Shown here in pieces: positions 5,319 through 7,571 of a stretch of DNA of 7,571 bases. This stretch comes from Flavobacteriales bacterium UBA6165 (GTDB lineage Bacteria; Bacteroidota; Bacteroidia; Flavobacteriales_D; Crocinitomicaceae): positions 1 to 7,571 of the forward strand of contig DIUF01000025.1 of assembly GCA_002422285.1 (NCBI GenBank), given 5' to 3'. How positions within the stretch are numbered: position 1 is the stretch's first letter; every line of letters starts with the position of its first letter. The notes below the pieces were generated by a model. It saw nothing but the letters and a program-made list of their open reading frames with translations, did no database searches and had not been told where the DNA came from. The translations under genes were made by a program, and so were the position numbers.

Positions 5319-6762
5319 ATTTTCTCCCCACAAAAGAACGGGCAATATCCATGAAATATCCCAAAACTTGAGGGCGGAAAGTTTTCATGAGTATAAAATA
5401 AATGACTAAACCAAGTGCAAAACCAATGCCTTTGGCGATATAAGTGTGCAAGGGAATCCACTGATCGGCAGCCCAAATGATGGCGCCGAGTAAAAGCGAG
5501 AACAACAATGCCGAGAAGAAATCAAACGTGTAGTCTGAAATTCGGGTACCGATTTTCTTCGATGTGTAAATTACGTCAATGACTAATCCAACGAAAGTTA
5601 GGATTACGATGGAATACAAATAGGGAATCAAGCCCCAATAAATCGCTACAGGTATATTGATGATTCCCAAAACTCTGCGCATCATATTGAGCTTCATGAA
5701 AAGTCTGGAATCACCATGAGCGAGCAAGGTTTGGTTGAATAAAATCCCCAGAAAATAAGGCACAATCATAAAGGCCAAAATTTCCAGATAGGGAACAGAG
5801 CCATGCCATTTGGCGCCGTAAAGGATGTCAACAATTTCAAAGCTGGCAAAATACAGGAGTATCACCAAGGGAAAAACGAAGTAAGCGCCAATTTTGAAAA
5901 AAGAGAGGTGTTTTTTGACAAACTCTTCTTTGTTGTCGTTTAATTTTGTGAGTATAGGAAAAATAGATGCTTGAAAGGCCTGGGTGAAAATGCCTTCAGG
6001 AATATGCTTGGTGTTTTTGGCGCGAATAAACAAACCCAATGTGTGTGGCTTGAATACTTTCCCGACCAATAAATTATCGATGTTGTTGATGATTTGCGAG
6101 AAAAGATTCGAAAACAAGATGTTGGAACCGTATTTCCAAAGTCTTTTGAATGACTCCATCGAAAAACCTGTTTTCGGACGCCAATTCGATAGACTCCAAT
6201 ACAAAATCACATTGGTCAATGCTTGCACCAAAACTTGTCCGACTATACTGTACACCCCAAAGCCTTGAAAAGCCATAATGATTGCCGCGCCAACAGAAAC
6301 AATAAGCGAGGCCAAGCGAATGAGACTTTGCTTTTTGAAATTGAGCGCAATTATCAATTTGGTGTCTTGAATCAAACCAAAGGAATTGATGACAAAAACC
6401 AAACAAATCCAGCGCGTCAGATTGATTAATTCGGGCTGTTCGTAGAAGGCGGCAATAAGCGGTGCAGCGAAAAACAACACCAAGTAAAGTGCACTACTTA
6501 CAAAAATATTGAAGTAAAAAACCGTTGAAAAATCGTGCTCATTGTCCGTTTTATTGAACACCAAAGCTTGACCCAATCCGGCGCTTGTTAAACTCGTTGC
6601 CATCGCAATGAAAACAGAAAGCATCCCGGTTAAACCAAATTCGGAAGGTTCTAAAAGTCTGGATAGGACAATAGAAAGCGCAAAAGTGATCAAATACTGA
6701 CCCATGTGCAGAATCAAACTCCACTTGGCAGAAGAAACAGATTTGGATTTGATGTTGCTCAA
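5317..6762 (-). CDS. Polysaccharide flippase, Wzx/TuaB-WzxC type
   Basis: A 481-residue, strongly hydrophobic protein of the MOP/polysaccharide export superfamily (COG2244). About twelve membrane segments can be picked out, for example 14-36, 43-66, 82-105, 113-135 and 147-190 in the first half, and several after about residue 290. Family-typical stretches are ALSIVLSRLLEPSEFGLTG near the N-terminus and AGLGQALV soon after, then a central cytosolic region with FSNLFSQIINNIDNLLVG. Known role: moves lipid-linked glycan from the cytoplasmic to the periplasmic side of the inner membrane. The start is TTG at 6762: no ATG or GTG lies between it and the methyltransferase stop, which is in the same frame nine bases upstream; the next ATG (Met20) would cut into the first membrane segment. 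Probably co-transcribed and coupled with the methyltransferase. Its TGA stop overlaps repeat R2. Confidence 0.93.
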   Translation of the reverse strand: MSNIKSKSVSSAKWSLILHMGQYLITFALSIVLSRLLEPSEFGLTGMLSVFIAMATSLTSAGLGQALVFNKTDNEHDFSTVFYFNIFVSSALYLVLFFAAPLIAAFYEQPELINLTRWICLVFVINSFGLIQDTKLIIALNFKKQSLIRLASLIVSVGAAIIMAFQGFGVYSIVGQVLVQALTNVILYWSLSNWRPKTGFSMESFKRLWKYGSNILFSNLFSQIINNIDNLLVGKVFKPHTLGLFIRAKNTKHIPEGIFTQAFQASIFPILTKLNDNKEEFVKKHLSFFKIGAYFVFPLVILLYFASFEIVDILYGAKWHGSVPYLEILAFMIVPYFLGILFNQTLLAHGDSRLFMKLNMMRRVLGIINIPVAIYWGLIPYLYSIVILTFVGLVIDVIYTSKKIGTRISDYTFDFFSALLFSLLLGAIIWAADQWIPLHTYIAKGIGFALGLVIYFILMKTFRPQVLGYFMDIARSFVGRK

Positions 6763-6771
6763 AACGCTGAT

Positions 6772-7571
6772 TTACTTTTTGATAAAGTATCCTTTCAAAC
6801 TTCCACCAACGCCAAGTAAGGTAAGTGATTTGTTTACAGTTGATTTCGCGAATTGAAGCAGTTTGTTTCCTTCAATTTTATTGCGCAACTTTTCGTCGTC
6901 AGATGTTTCGGAAATATAGGCTTGGTCACTGCTGCCTTTACTGGTTTTGAGTCGCGTAATACTAATTCCCGTGGTCATTACTTTCAAAGACTTAAAACCC
7001 TTCGATTTAAACAGCTTCTTGATGGTTCGAGGCGTATAATAACTCAAATGTTCGGGATACACAATCACATTGTAGGCAGCTTTCAATCGGTAGCGCAACA
7101 AGGCATTCCAGTTGGGCGTTGTGATGTAAACCAAGCCACCTTTTCTTAAAATTTGGTTGAAGTTTTGGATTTCTTCCTGCGGATTATTGATGTGTTCAAT
7201 CACCTCAAAATTGGTGATTACATCGAAAGATTCCGGTTCAAAATCTGCGGGATTCAATTTCCCTTTTTTCATAGTAATACCTTTGCCTTCGCAGATTTGA
7301 ATGGCTTCGTCGGTATATTCGGTGCCGTACACTTCCCAGCCGCGTTTTTTTGCTTCTTCCAGAAAATAACCAATGCCACAACCCACATCAATCAATTTTC
7401 CGGTCTTTCTGAATTGCTCAAAGTAATCTAGCAATTCATTGTATCGCTTGATGGTTACGGGCGATAAATAATCGTTGCGCGAATAACCTTCATAGTGCTT
7501 TTCGAGTTCTTCCATCGTTGGTATGGCTTGGGCAAATACAAAGCCGCACGATTTGCACTTACACAAATGCG
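6772..7571 (-). CDS. Class I SAM methyltransferase with Cys-rich N-terminus, 5' end cut by window
   Basis: The frame is open to the window edge. The visible part reads HLCKCKSCGFVFAQ at its start, so the TTG at 7566 is probably an internal leucine and the true start lies outside. The CKCKSCGF stretch looks like the second half of a zinc-binding knuckle common in these enzymes. Counting from that leucine, motif I is LIDVGCGIGYF (58-68), followed by an acidic residue in VYGTEYTDEA, motif II-like FDVITNFEVIEHI, and GGLVYITTPN. This is the Methyltransf_23 type. Substrate is unknown; in this setting a sugar or glycan-intermediate methyl transfer in the cytoplasm is the natural guess. The stop TAA (6772-6774) lies nine bases ahead of the flippase start, indicating one operon. 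Confidence 0.9.
   Translation of the reverse strand, partial: HLCKCKSCGFVFAQAIPTMEELEKHYEGYSRNDYLSPVTIKRYNELLDYFEQFRKTGKLIDVGCGIGYFLEEAKKRGWEVYGTEYTDEAIQICEGKGITMKKGKLNPADFEPESFDVITNFEVIEHINNPQEEIQNFNQILRKGGLVYITTPNWNALLRYRLKAAYNVIVYPEHLSYYTPRTIKKLFKSKGFKSLKVMTTGISITRLKTSKGSSDQAYISETSDDEKLRNKIEGNKLLQFAKSTVNKSLTLLGVGGSLKGYFIKK

Overview
The window looks like part of a surface-polysaccharide (O-antigen, capsule or exopolysaccharide) gene cluster from a Bacteroidota bacterium. The reasons are AT-rich genes, absence of Shine-Dalgarno sites before starts, a perfect TAnnTTTG -7 box (the Bacteroidota promoter signature) before one gene, and family-typical proteins. This placement is an inference from style; no rRNA or taxonomic marker is present. 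Every real gene is on the minus strand, so the window reads biologically from right to left.

Layout in transcription order: (1) 7571-6772, a class I SAM methyltransferase with a Cys-rich N-terminus, cut by the window edge; (2) 6762-5317, a Wzx/TuaB-type polysaccharide flippase starting nine bases after the methyltransferase stop, probably at TTG; (3) 5318-4398, a composite insertion made of two almost identical GC-rich repeats of about 300 bp (R2 5318-5018 and R1 4722-4398) with a 96-residue stand-alone GIY-YIG nuclease gene (5008-4718) packed between them; (4) 4374-3145, a GT4-type glycosyltransferase; (5) 3146-3015, four units of an imperfect tandem repeat with an exact 33-bp period, carrying a good Bacteroidota promoter; (6) 3008-1770, an AAA_14/DUF4143 (COG1373-type) ATPase; (7) 1764-1699, a duplicated 24-bp promoter-region element with 42-bp period; (8) 1683-1, an AsnB-type glutamine-hydrolysing asparagine synthase missing only its C-terminal end.

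The methyltransferase, flippase, glycosyltransferase and AsnB-like amidotransferase fit one pathway: modify and assemble sugar units on a lipid carrier, flip them across the inner membrane and amidate an acid group. The GIY-YIG/repeat composite and the COG1373 ATPase look like accessory insertions that split this operon.

The part most deserving a second look is the R-GIY-YIG-R composite. The left end of each R copy overlaps the stop codon of the gene before it. Each copy contains nested inverted repeats able to form two large stem-loops. The nuclease gene fills the space between copies with only 9 bp to spare. This resembles, in architecture only, REP/RAYT systems, with a GIY-YIG nuclease in place of an HUH transposase.
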